From Lepidonotus clava (Eukaryota > Annelida > Polychaeta > Phyllodocida > Polynoidae), in the NCBI GenBank assembly GCA_936440205.1, contig OW387149.1, forward strand, positions 10,560,114 through 10,624,113: DNA of 64,000 nucleotides, read 5' to 3'. The notes under the pieces are model-generated. The model worked only from the letters and a program-made list of their open reading frames with translations, was not told the DNA's origin and ran no database searches. Below are positions 34,516 through 46,035 of the stretch, one piece after another. Position 1 is the first letter of the stretch. Each line of letters starts with the position of its first letter. The translations under genes were made by a program, and so were the position numbers.

Positions 34516-37500
34516 ATGAGTCTTCTGTCAGTGGAGAGGGCTGCCTTCGTGGGAGTGTTCGCTGGATGGCTGGTAAACCTTTAAGTTAGAAACTAACGAT
34601 AGAAAATATATTAAGGAGTGCCTTACATAACGTGTGGATAGTAACAATAATAATCCCCATTTTAACCATTACATTTAAGCCTTTATTACACATACTGATA
34701 CTTCTGCCAAAAGTAGGCAGCCAGAATTAAGGTTATTAAGGTTAAAGACATATTAGACTTTATGAGAAAGGTTTTATAATACTCTTTTAAATGGTACATA
34801 GGATCTATGATTTCAAACCATATTCCTTGACATATTCTACCCAATACAATTAGTATGTGGAATACAGACTTAAAGAGGGTAATCAAACATCCAATATGCA
34901 TAATGGATGTAGCATAAATTACAACCTGCCAACTGTTTAGTGCTTACTTGGACTGGCCCCTGCTCTCAAACAGCATAAAATAAACAAATACCTTATACAT
35001 ATTTTACATTAAAGAGTCACCGTTCAAATGGGTTAAAAATGAAACTTTTTTAGGTATTCCTATAGTAAACCTACAGTAAGTGCAGTGACCTGGTTACTAA
35101 AAGCCCCACAATATAGACAAAGTGGTGGACCTAAATTTTGTGGGAAAGGTCTATACTTAAATACAATACTTCTGTTTAGTGTGTACATGGGTGCACCCTA
35201 CTAAAGACAAAAAAAAGTGCATTCAGAATCATTAGAGACATGTCCTGGACGTAGATGTGAAATTAAATTAATCTAATGTATCTTTTCCTAGAGCATTTGG
35301 TTTCTTTTATGAACCTGGCTGATTTGGAGAGTCACTAGATCTTACCAAGATTCTTTTTCAGACCACATGTGTTCACTTTTCCCTTTCATTAGCTTTATAA
35401 TTATCCCCCAAACTGTGACATATGCTATTTTTCCTTTCCTTATTTTTAGAATTATGTTATATAGTTATATAGTTGAATAAGAATTCATAGAAAATATTGT
35501 ATATATATGTATATATATATATATGGCCCCCAGCAATATATAGGTTTATGATAAGGAACAAGATATATATGGAGCATATGTGTATAGCATGACCAAAAGC
35601 TCTTGATTAGAAAAATAATTGTAGGTTATGGATAATGCCAGTTATTGGATGCATTATTGGAATCATTTACCTATGACCGAACATTGTGCCTTGCTTGCAG
35701 TATTTTTGAAATAAATCACTGTCGAGGTCAACCATAGTATTCCAGCTGGATGTTTCATAATGATCTCCATAGTTACAGAGGTTCTATGTGAGCTTGTGGA
35801 AAGTTAGTGAGTTTTGCTCAAGTGAGTTTGGAATGAGGTATGTGAGTTTGTGGTGGATTTACAAGAGTTTTGGGTGGAATTACGAGAGTTTAGGGTTGAT
35901 TTACATGAGTTTTGTTATGAAACAGCAGCTTATGGGAGTTTCACACTCTTATACAGTTTCCGTAAGCATATATGAAACCTCCACTGGCCACACAGTAATT
36001 ATCCTATAAGGTTGTACTTTAGTAGAGAGGACGAGTTTCATGTTTTCTACAAGTATTCAGCCTTGAACAGAAATGATTGTTATGGTGGATCATGCAAATT
36101 GTTTATTTATTTAATGTACAATCAACTAGGCTATTCTCACTGCTGATAATTTGTTTATTCATTACTTTTATCCAAGGATTTGGCAAAAGATCATGCATCC
36201 TACATATCATTTTAAAGAGAATATTTTTATCAGGACTAAACAAATAACATTGAAAACATTTTGTAATACTCTTTACTTATTCAATGTGGCTGTAGTTAAT
36301 TTATTATTTGTATCAGTAATTTAAATGATTTAACTTTATAAACAACTTTTTTTTATCATTAATTTTACAGATTGGCTTGGGCTGGAAGACAGTCGTGTTT
36401 GTGGGGGCTTTAGCATGGAGCACAGGTTGGTTACTGAACTCTCCCATACCGCAGGGCTACAAGAACCCTTGGAAGCTGAGGGCAATAATGGCTGCAGGAA
36501 AGCTGTTCCAACTCGTTGTAAGTATACAACATTTTATTGTTCTATAAAATACCTTAAGAATAATGTGTTCTGATATCCTAACTGACTGTAAACTGTTGGC
36601 ATTGGCTTTTTTGGGGCAAAACGTGATATATTATCTCAGAAAACATATTCTATATAGTATCAGGTATTGTAGAAGGTATATGTAAGAACCAACCCTAGGC
36701 CAAAGATACGTGATCATAAAATGTGTGTTTTGGGGGCCTAAGCACTCTGGCAATTCCCTATCATGTATAGCTATTATGGATGTTTCAACTGCAAAGTTTC
36801 CTGTGGTTTTGGGATGCACAATCGCTTTTGGACTATGTATTATCACTTTTGGACTAGGTATGATCACTTTGGCACTATTTACAACACTAAAAATGTCCAG
36901 ACACAGGAAAAGTATGACCACAAGAATAAGTATGATCACAAAATCTACATTTGATTGTTTGTGACAGTGACATTCCAGTGACTGACCATATTTCTGTGAC
37001 AGTGCATCTTTCTGTCACTATGCATGGTACCTACACTTTTCATCTATTACAGTATTTAGATTGTTAAAATTAGATAAATGACAAAATGTAAGAATACTTT
37101 TTTTTCAGAGTCGGCTATTGCAGACATTTTACACCAAAAAGGATGCTCTACTTTATCTAGGACGCCTAGGAAACGACATGTTTGAAGCACCCGACCTGCC
37201 AGTAGAAGTAACTTATAATTATTAATCTTTTTTATTTATTAGTAGAAATGTAAAATATGGCACCCGCTCTACTGTACAGAGACTTCAAAGAAGCAAAAAT
37301 GAATGTTAACAAGTACTTACCTCTCTTGTACAGTAATGATAAATTCATAGAAATAATACATATATCATTCTATTGATAACATTGCATTTAAATTTAAATT
37401 GTTCATTTTTGTTGTATTTACATTATGCCTGTGTGTCTGTATTCTGTAAGTCTATCTTATTTCTTTTTGTTAATTCATAGTTTAAGGATTCAACAATAGT

Positions 37501-40500
37501 TGGGGTAAAGGTGCGCATTTACCGGCCCAAAGGACTACCTGAAAATGATAACCCAGCTGTTGTATATTATCATGGAGGTGGCTGGGTTCTTGGAAATGTG
37601 GGTAAGTATTCAGAGGCTGTGCAACTATTCACAAAGCCTGGTTCACACCTTTCGAGCAGGGCTGCTATACCCCTCTGCATTTCCCTAAAGCCCCATTCAC
37701 CCTGGCTGGTAGTTCTGTTGCATAGAGCTGTGATAAATCTATGTCACGCGTTCACAAATAATCTCAGGTATGACAAAATGATCGCAAGCCAGAAAATTGA
37801 ACAAAAAGCATTCACACTGAGAAAACAGCTCCCTTGCAATCATTTTTGTAAGTAATTGCATCTAGAATTGCAGAGGTTCTCTACAAAAATATTGAACATG
37901 TTATGTAATTTCACAAGGGAAACAGTCGCAGAGGGCTATGATAATCTAACATTCACAATGTTTGCAGACTGCAGAGACCTACGATGGCCAGGGTGAATGG
38001 GGCTTTAGTGGCAACAACTGGGTTATCAAAGGTCTTAGGCCACTGGCTGTTGTATGCATTGCCCTGACTATGGGACCATGAAAATTAAAGCATTAAAGAA
38101 TTATTGCCATGGTAAAAGTGTAGGGGTATGATCTCTCCCGTCTCATAGATTTGATCACCATCACCAACCTTGATATGACACTGGCAGTAAATTAGGTGTA
38201 TAGTAACCAAAAACCAACCTTCATTTCTCTTACAAGAAAGGTTATTAACACACTCTGGATAGTAAGATAATAAGAGTATTCTGTTAGGTCAGAGGTAAAC
38301 CATTGGTCCACTAATCCAAAAGTCTGAGGTATAAATCATGACCTGGATTCTTTAAAGGTTCACAGGTTATGTCTCAGTTTATTTATAAGGATATACCACC
38401 ATAAATGTAAAAATCTATATAAAATGTATCTGAAAGAAAAAACTTATCATTGATAAAGAGTGCTAATACAAAGATGTCTTTGATGTTGGGTAAATGATAA
38501 CAAGTAATTTGTATAAATTTACTGTTACCTTTTTAGACCTACTCCACCCCTTCTGTATAACTGTTGCTCATGAGGTTCAAAGTGTTCTTGTATCAGTTGA
38601 GTAAGTACTTTTGTTATAATTTTATATTTGTTTCAATTAGAAATATTTCTGGTGTAACCTAATATGAATTTTACATTAGAATTTAAAGTATTAGACAGGA
38701 CCTTTATGATATTGTTGTATTTTTAAAATTTTATTACCTTGCAAGCAGTCAGTAAAAAGAGAGTTGAGGCCATATTCCACTATGCGGTGGGTAATCATTA
38801 GCATTGATCTTTTTTGCCACCACAAGCAATTTGCAGTTTCAGAAATGAACATGTTGGTATCTATCACTGCAAGCATTGAATAGAAAACCTATATAAATCA
38901 CTAGCGGTGGTACTTGCGGTGACCCACCACAAGTACCACTGCAAGTACCACCGCAAGTACCACTGCAAGTGAACCTGTATATTCCATAATGCGGTGCTTG
39001 GTTTTACTAGCGGTGGTGGTCAAAATTGCTAGCAAAATGCCGCAAATTAGAATATGGCCTTTAGTATTTGGGGGAAACATGTTTGAACTTTAAGGAGCCA
39101 GAAAATTAGTTGAAATTAACAGGGCTTAAGCACCCATACTTAATGAATGTATGACCCAGATGGAGGACATAATAAATGAAATTCTGAATTATATTCATTG
39201 ATTTCATTTTTTGAAGTTTAGAAAGGGATAGTTAAATTACATCTTTTCACATTATGGTTTTACTGTTTTTCAAAAAAATTATTATTAAACTGCAACAGAT
39301 ACCGACTGGCCCCAGAACACCCTTTCCCAGCTCCTCTTGATGACTGTGTGGCAGTAACCCAGTACTTGCTAGAGCATCCTGAGGAATATAGAGTAGATGG
39401 ATCAAGAGTGGCTGTAGCTGGTAAGTTGAAAGACAAATAATAACACTTTACTGCTCGGTATACATAGCATTGGGGAATTGTCATAATAGTCAACAATGAA
39501 TTTGAGTCAAAAAGTTGCTGATTTGATATTACTTGTTTGGCTCCGGATGCAGTGTGAGCTTAATTTTGTTACATGCCCAACCTGGTATTTTTGTCTACCT
39601 ACCCATTTAAATTTTTATACCACACTTTAGTTTTGGTGTGAAGTGCAGATATATCTCATTAGAATAATCATGGATCATTCCATTCTATGGAAAATTTGGT
39701 ATGTCTCATATATAACACCTTGAATCCCCTATCCAGCTCGAAAGGACATCTGTTGGTGATGTCACACATATAAAAGTCATTAAATTCAAATTTAAAGATT
39801 GGTAAATCGACATAATATAAATCATTAGATTTGGTTAGTTCAAACTATGTAAGTCTCATTTAGAAAACTTTGCAAAGTTTTATTTGTGATATTTATTCAT
39901 TTTTATATTTTTCATCTCTTCTGCTTGTGGCGTCACACACAGTGAAATACACAAAGTCCCCGGGCAGGATTTCACCTTGATTTAGAAAAAGATTGTCTAA
40001 AATGTAATATTTAAAAGAGATAAAGGTTTGAAATCTGGCATGCTGAATCCCTGGGCAGCAAGGGCCTCAACACCATAATAATTTGCCATCACTGCCCCAT
40101 CCCTTTAACCCTTTAGACCCCAATCCGGCCATAGCCGCCCGAGGGTCTAGTCCCCGATCCGGCCTTAGCCGCCCGGAAAATGATCATTAAATGATACAAA
40201 ATATGGGAAAATTATGGGGAAAAAATTTCCATAATTTTCCCATATTTTTCCAATGAGGATACTTTAATAAGTCTTCAACATACAAAAACGGCACATATAT
40301 CGTTTGAAAGCTAATTTAATTCCATATTCAATGCTATAAACCAGATCTATATAATTGTGATATTTAAGGGTGGGTAAACCTTTAAACTTTCTCAATTAAA
40401 ACTAATTTATGGGATTTCTGAGGGAAATCCTGGGAAAACCTGGGGAAATCCAACAGTTCATCCTAGTAATTGGTGGGGTCTAAAGGGTTAACATCATGAA

Positions 40501-42361
40501 TAGCAAAATGTAACCATATATCTGCCTATGTTCTGCGGAGTAACAATAAGAATAAATTTAAGCAAAAAGTGAAGCGAAAGTATGAGATTTATTTACATGT
40601 CCAATGATAAGAGGTATATGAATATGGGAAATGTTAGCAATCAATGTACAGCAGGCAACCACAAAGGAATAGTTAAGTTGATTTGTCAGTGATGATGAAT
40701 GCACATCAACCTTACATCAACGTGACCCTGGACTGTGTTTTGAAGAATCTGTAACTGATTTATTCCTCATCAATCATGTAAAATTCATCTTATATTACTC
40801 TACTATGATATTCTATTATTATTCATCTACCTCTGGATGATCATGTGTCATGCGTGAAGAAGTTAATACAATTTCAAAAAAGGAAAAAAACTAAATGACT
40901 TGAAGTACTTTTGTTATTACAATAATCAACAAAAGATGTCACTAGACAAGGCATCATGTGTATAATAATATGTAAGATTTCATTGTCATGTAAAAATGTA
41001 TAAAAGAATGTTGGTCCAGTTTTTATTCAATTGCTAATCACTGTCTTTCCAGGTGACAGTGCAGGGGGTAACCTAGCTGCAGCTACTGCCCTAAAACTGA
41101 GGGACATGAAAGTGAAACAACAGCCTAAGTTACAGGTGAGAAAATTGAAATATATTCCATCAAATACACTGATGTTTCCTTCCTCATGTGTTTGCAATTA
41201 TCTATTGGAGATCGCAATGCACACAAGCACAACAATGTCGAAGAGAATTCAGTAATGTGTAGGTAAGAGTAACCTGTGATTTTGCCATGATTAAATGCAT
41301 TGAATTCGTGATGGTGTACAGTGGAATATGGCAAATAAGATTGCAACAGTGGTGTTTATTGCGCTATTATACCAAAAGGACTGACTTGATTGGTTCATAC
41401 AAAGCAAAAGGAGCCACAAGCATTTCACGGGTCTGGACAAATCTTGGTCATAAAAACTGTGGAAAATATATTAATATTTGCTATAAATCAATGTGTTTTG
41501 AATTAATTTTCAAATAAATTCAAAAAATGATAAACATATACAAGTAATAGATAAAAATGCTAACAGATATTCAGTCCATGAGAACCAGCCAATGTGAAAT
41601 GGGTTCAGTCACCTGTTAATACCTCATATGCGATGATTTGTGCCACATGTGCAATGATTTTCATCAATTACTCATGCATAACTAAGAATATAAAGCATTT
41701 AAATAAATTTTAACACAGTTAAGATACCTCTGTTATTATTTACACCAAAACAGAAATTAATCACTTGTACAAAATTGAAATCATTTATACATCTTTTCAG
41801 GTGCTGATATACCCTGCACTTCAGGCCATTGATATTAACAGCCCATCCTACCAAGTTAATGAGGATCACCCCTTTCTGGCTCGTAAAGATATGGCCCTCT
41901 TCTGGTCACTCTATGCAACTGGAGAGGACCACCACGCAGATGCACTCCTCAAAAATGAACACACTTCTGCATCTGCTAAAGCTGAGTTTTATGAGAACCA
42001 ACTCAAACATGAAATCATTCTTGCCAAATACAAGGACGCAAAGTATGTCCGCAATAGACCAGGATTTGGAGATGCTGAGCTGTGGGAGAAGATAAAACCA
42101 GTTTTAACAGACCCGTACTTTTCTCCTCTGATGGCTAAGGATCTGAGCGGATTGCCAGAGGCTTTGGTAGTTACAATGCAGGATGATATATTGAGAGATG
42201 ATGGTATATGGTATGCAGAGTACTTGAAGTCATCAGGCATTTCTGTTACCCATCATAATTATATGGCTGGATATCATGGAATGCTAGGGATGGTGTCTGA
42301 GCAGGCTAATAACATAGAGAGCAGGGACCTCGTGTACTCATTTCTGAAGGCTAAACTTTAA
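34516..42361 (+). CDS. Gene 2: arylacetamide deacetylase-like hydrolase, complete
   Basis: Eight exons: 34516-34572, 36371-36517, 37109-37207, 37481-37601, 38537-38600, 39299-39420, 41053-41135 and 41801-42361. Intron phases are 0,0,0,1,2,1,0 and the total is 417 residues, close to the ~400 of vertebrate AADAC. The start is the ATG of exon 1 (AAGATGAGT); no longer frame precedes it. Residues ~10-38 form a hydrophobic signal anchor. HGGGW is at 132-136 (oxyanion hole) and GDSAGG at 204-209, with Ser206 as the expected nucleophile. Asp360 in DILRDDG and His390 in GYHG complete the expected triad. Motif order and length place it in the AADAC/NCEH1 branch of the hormone-sensitive-lipase group: membrane-anchored ester or amide hydrolases, usually ER. 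Introns 4, 5 and 6 contain MITEs absent from gene 3. Orthology to a particular vertebrate AADAC member is not resolved. Confidence 0.93.
37688..38005. repeat. MITE, 'AAGCCCCATTCACCCTGGC' family, in intron 4 of gene 2
   Basis: AAGCCCCATTCACCCTGGC faces GCCAGGGTGAATGGGGCTT, exact over 19 bp, with TA on both sides (37686-87 and 38006-07). Gene 3 has the empty site at 49760-61, where a single TA joins CATTTCCCC to GTGGCAGCAACTGG. The insertion is therefore younger than the gene 2/3 duplication. The interior has repeats of GATCGCAAGCCAG-like and TTGCAATCATT-like motifs. Confidence 0.92.
38770..39060. repeat. Family A MITE in intron 5 of gene 2
   Basis: GGCCATATTCCACTATGCGG faces AGAATATGGCC. Inside are about five reiterations of GCAAGTACCACY plus AACATGTTGGTATC. 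TATATTCCATAATGCGGTGC near 38980 may be the end of a nested copy. Gene 3 lacks it. Confidence 0.75.
39600..40080. repeat. Insert in intron 6 of gene 2, absent from gene 3
   Basis: After GTATTTTTGTCTAC the two paralogous introns part company; they rejoin at ATGAATAGCAAAA (about 40496 here, 51074 in gene 3). The first part of the extra DNA has no clear inverted ends. The second part is the MITE at 40107-40490. Confidence 0.5.
40107..40490. repeat. MITE, 'AACCCTTTAGACCCC' family
   Basis: AACCCTTTAGACCCCAAT faces TGGGGTCTAAAGGGTT. The interior repeats ATCCGGCC.TAGCCGCCCG and contains a perfect ATGGGAAAATTATGG... inverted pair around TTTTTTCC. Confidence 0.8.
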
Positions 42362-43179
42362 TTGACCAAAGCAACTCACAAGTTTCTACTTAACATTATG
42401 TGGTAATTGGTAATAGCCTGTAATGTCTCAAATCTTCCAAGTTGTAGTTCTGTGCTTCTACTCACAGATGAAATAACCACCCCCTTCTCTCTTTACAATA
42501 GAGGGAACTACCTACCTTGTTCAAAGGAAATGAATAGTTTACTATGTGATCAATTTAAAATGTCTGAATTTATTAAGTTCATGTAATTGTTTCAAAGTGA
42601 TGTCTGTATCTTCTAGAAGAACCTATGTATGTGAAATAGTATGTAGAAGCTACAGCTTTTCTTGCTCAAGGCTACCAACGTGTGATTCTCCAAGAATACA
42701 CAGTTGCCACTTTTCCAGCAGTTTACATCTTTCCATATGCAATGTTGCAGCTGCTGAACCTTTACTCTTTACAGTCTTTGGCAACAGGACCATGACTAAA
42801 CATCAACTTATCACATCCACTGCAACCACAAGCTTTTGTCTTCCCTCAGGGACATCATTAAATTGTCTTTGTAACTACCTTTTTTCTTCCTATATTGCAA
42901 AACAGATACAACCTGTTATTGTATCAATATATGTTCATTTGTTTTACTATTAAAACTTGTGTCCGGACCAGACCTTGTGCTGTGAGTGATTATTTTGCAC
43001 CTGTAGGTAAATATTCACACAAACTAGTCATTATTTGACACATACACCTATCTAATGCAAATTTTCTACATCCAAATCTACTTTTAAAACACACACAAAA
43101 AAAAAAAAAAATTAAGACCAAACCATATATATTTCCATGTTGTGGCAACAAATGGGAAACAAAGGTCAATGTTCCTATA
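42362..43179 (+). other. 3' flank of gene 2
   Basis: Paralogous to 26322-27150 behind gene 1, with the same block order. A frame of 135 residues at 42546-42953 lies entirely in this noncoding paralogous DNA and has no counterpart frame behind gene 1, so I do not call it a gene. Confidence 0.55.
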
Positions 43180-43705
43180 GACATTTCTCATTAAAGTGTG
43201 GTGCCCCCTGGTGAATTAAATTGAAATAGTGTTTTAGGTCTTTTCCTATAGTTATCCTTGATCTATATGAAGTGAAGCATATAGGTTAAGTAAAGGAAAA
43301 AACCTAAAACACTGTTTCAATTTAATTCTCCCAACCACGGATAGCCAATTTCTTGAGTTTTACCTGCAGGTTAGCCTAAAACAGGACAGCGTAATGTGTC
43401 AACAAAACTCAATGCTTTACTATGTAAAATTACATGAATTATATCATTATTTGCAGAATAACATTGTGAAAGACTGGGCACCATTATTTCTTAAATTAGT
43501 ATTTACATACATTTAATATTCAAGTTGTTTGAAAATTCATTCATTGTAGATGGAGATATGTCAATTATTTGTTTATTTTCTGTAGATATTCAAGGGATTT
43601 TGTCCACAGATTCAGTCAAAATTAGCCTCCAGGTCCTTGAAATATTGTTAATCAGCTATCCGTGGTAGGGTGAATTCACCAAGGGCACACTTTTAATGAG
43701 AAAGG
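43180..43705. repeat. Family E MITE, interrupted by another MITE
   Basis: The left part matches 30889-31050 (GTGGTGCCCCCTGGTGAA, AGTGAAGCATATAGGTTAA) and the right end is TTTTAATGAGAAAGGT. TATA flanks both ends (43176-79 and 43706-09). It is broken in its right arm by the element at 43329-43672. Confidence 0.85.
43329..43672. repeat. MITE, 'CCCTACCACGGATAGC' family, nested in a family E copy
   Basis: TCCCAACCACGGATAGCC at the left faces GCTATCCGTGGTAGGGTG at the right, and AATTC stands on both sides. AATTC also precedes the left end of every other copy in the window (12316, 12536, 45490), so it may be part of the terminus or a target preference. A second inverted pair (ACCTGCAGGTTAGCCT / AGCCTCCAGGTCC) lies further in. 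Confidence 0.85.
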
Positions 43706-43749
43706 TATATACTTCAGAATTTTCTAGAATTAGGATTGTTATGACACTA

Positions 43750-43967
43750 AAGGCTATATTCCACAATGTACTTAGTGCCACTTGCGTTCCTTTAATCACA
43801 GAAAGGCGAGTTTGCTTGCGTTCAGATACCAACATGCATTTCTTGGATTAAAGGAATGCAAGGGCCACTGAACGCATCATGGGATACACCTTTGTACTTG
43901 CATTCATATCAATAAACCCAAGTAAAATTATGTAAGCAAGTACATGAACATGTCATGGAATACGGGC
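43750..43967. repeat. Family A MITE with ACTTGCGTTC interior
   Basis: AGGCTATATTCCACAATG after TA at the left faces CATGGAATACGGGC before TA at the right. The interior shares ACTTGCGTTCCTT and ATACCAACATG with the copies near 2712-3280. Confidence 0.75.
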
Positions 43968-44039
43968 TAAAATCTCAAAAAACACTAAGCGTCAAAATTT
44001 TGAGTCTGTGAGACTAGTTTTGCAGTTTAATCTTTAGTT

Positions 44040-45724
44040 CTGGCAGGTTATCTTATAGGTACTGTAAAGGTAACCTCTGCATTACCTTTGGTTTTTAATG
44101 AACCTTCATGATCCCATTTACAAAACCCAAGTTCTATTTTCACACAACAATATAAGTACTACTGAAATGTTGACTGACCCCAGGACCTTATCTGTATGTG
44201 ATAAGGTGGGACTCACTGGAGAGGTGTTATCAGGGTTATTGTTAATCTATACTAAAGGCCTATGACCCAGGCTTTAAATCCATCCATGCTAAGGTGTACA
44301 CTGTCTACCAGGTCAGGAGAGGTAGAGACGTCTGCATAACCTTAAAAGGTAGGTAGTGTTTTTTTGGTTCCATTTTTAATTAACTTTTACTGGAATGCTC
44401 TCAGTATTAGCATTACCAAACTACAATAAACTCCTTTCTGATTAACAAGGATCTCATATGTTTCAGGTGGTGAGATTTCTAACCAAGTTATTCTTGCTTG
44501 ATTTCTTTTCCTTGGCACCACCAAAGTTTACTGAAATGTGTAGGAAAACATTGCCCTTCAAATGTACAACGTCTGAACCAAAACATTCTGATGTGTATTT
44601 AATCACCAAATTAACATTAGATTTAAAGAAAGTAATTGAATGATTATTCAAAACAAATATCCGGAATGTGAAATGAAAATATTCCTTCCTTATGTGTTTC
44701 AGTACGTCTTGGTTGTTCTCTCCTATACATGTAATGTAGAACAGATTGGTGACACTAAATGACTAATGTTAGATAATCATAAATTCTGATCAAATGATTT
44801 TGATATCCTTTTTTGATTATGATTATGTGAACATCTTTCTATCATTCGATAAGATTAATACATAATCATGGCAAGTATAATCCCTGGGTTTTCTAACAGT
44901 GGGTATAAGATAACAATCATAGAACAGACTAGATACATTTACAGTTTTCTGTGTGAAGAGATTAGGCCAGTTTAATTCACTGTCCGGGCCATAGCCTACC
45001 ATAACTGAAAATCAACGCTAAAGTATACAAACTGCAATGCATGACTGTAGCTGTGGGCCAACGTCAATGTGAATCAAACTAGGTTGCTATTTGCTAAAGC
45101 CTGTATTCAACTAAGTGATTCTGACTGTCAGGTATTTGGTAACAAATTATTTTTCACCGGTATATTGCAAGATACAAGTATCCTATTTATCATTTAGAAG
45201 ATAATAAAAAAACTCTTTCTAGTGATGTATAACATATCTATAATTAAACAATATTCCAACTGCTGATTTTTGAAATGGAAAAAATCAGCTAGTGGAATAC
45301 AGCCTAACAATCTGGGTTAGTAAAATACAGGTGCCCTAGATATGTGGCTATGGAAAAAATCCTAGGGTTTTGGTAGCAGCATTTTATGTAAATATAGTAC
45401 ATATAGACGTGAAAGATTCTCTGTTTGCCTATGCAATCATTTCCCCAGTCATTGGTTCAAGCCAAGCCTGACAACTCACAGCCTGATCATTAATTCTCCC
45501 TACCACGGATAGCTCATTTACAGTATTTTAAGCACCTGCAGGTTAATTTGGACTGATTTTGTCAACAAAACCACAGGAAAACTATAGAAGTCATACAAAT
45601 AATTGACTTAAAGCAGGAATTAAGCATCACGGAGGATTTTAGTTTTCAATTGACACCAGGCCCATCAAAATTGGATAATTTTCCAGCACGGAGCATCCTT
45701 TCTGTGTGGTGAGACAAATTGTGA
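44040..45724 (+). other. Upstream block of gene 3, paralogous to that of gene 2
   Basis: Shares ordered blocks with 32090-34341. A left part of the CCCTACCACGGATAGC MITE begins near 45490 with no clear right end. No coding exon is seen. Confidence 0.6.
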
Positions 45725-45985
45725 GTGGTTAATAGTTAAAATTAAATTGTGAGTTGTTGTTAACAGTTATATCAAAATGTGAGTAGTGTACAGATATTCT
45801 AAACTATGATTAGTTAACATTATATCAAATTGTGACTGGTTAACTGCTATACTAAACTTTGACTAGTTGACAGTTATACTAAACTGTGACTAGTCAATAG
45901 TTATATTAAACTAACTAGTCAACAATCATATCAACCTCTGGCTAGTCAGCAGTTATATTAAATTGTGACTGGATAACTATTATTG
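45725..45985 (+). repeat. Promoter-proximal minisatellite of gene 3
   Basis: About ten diverged units of the AACTGTGACTAGTTAACAGTTATATT type end about 50 bp before exon 1. This is roughly twice the array length at gene 2. Confidence 0.8.
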
Positions 45986-46035
45986 CAAATAGCTAGTTGT
46001 TTTTTAACTAATTAAATATTTCTTTCTGTGTCAAG

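Noticed and set aside
37511-37855. 114-residue frame as a separate gene
   Set aside because: It is exon 4 of gene 2 reading on through its donor into intron 4 and the MITE there.
42546-42953. 135-residue open frame after gene 2
   Set aside because: It lies in a 3' flank shared with gene 1, where the paralogous sequence does not keep the frame.
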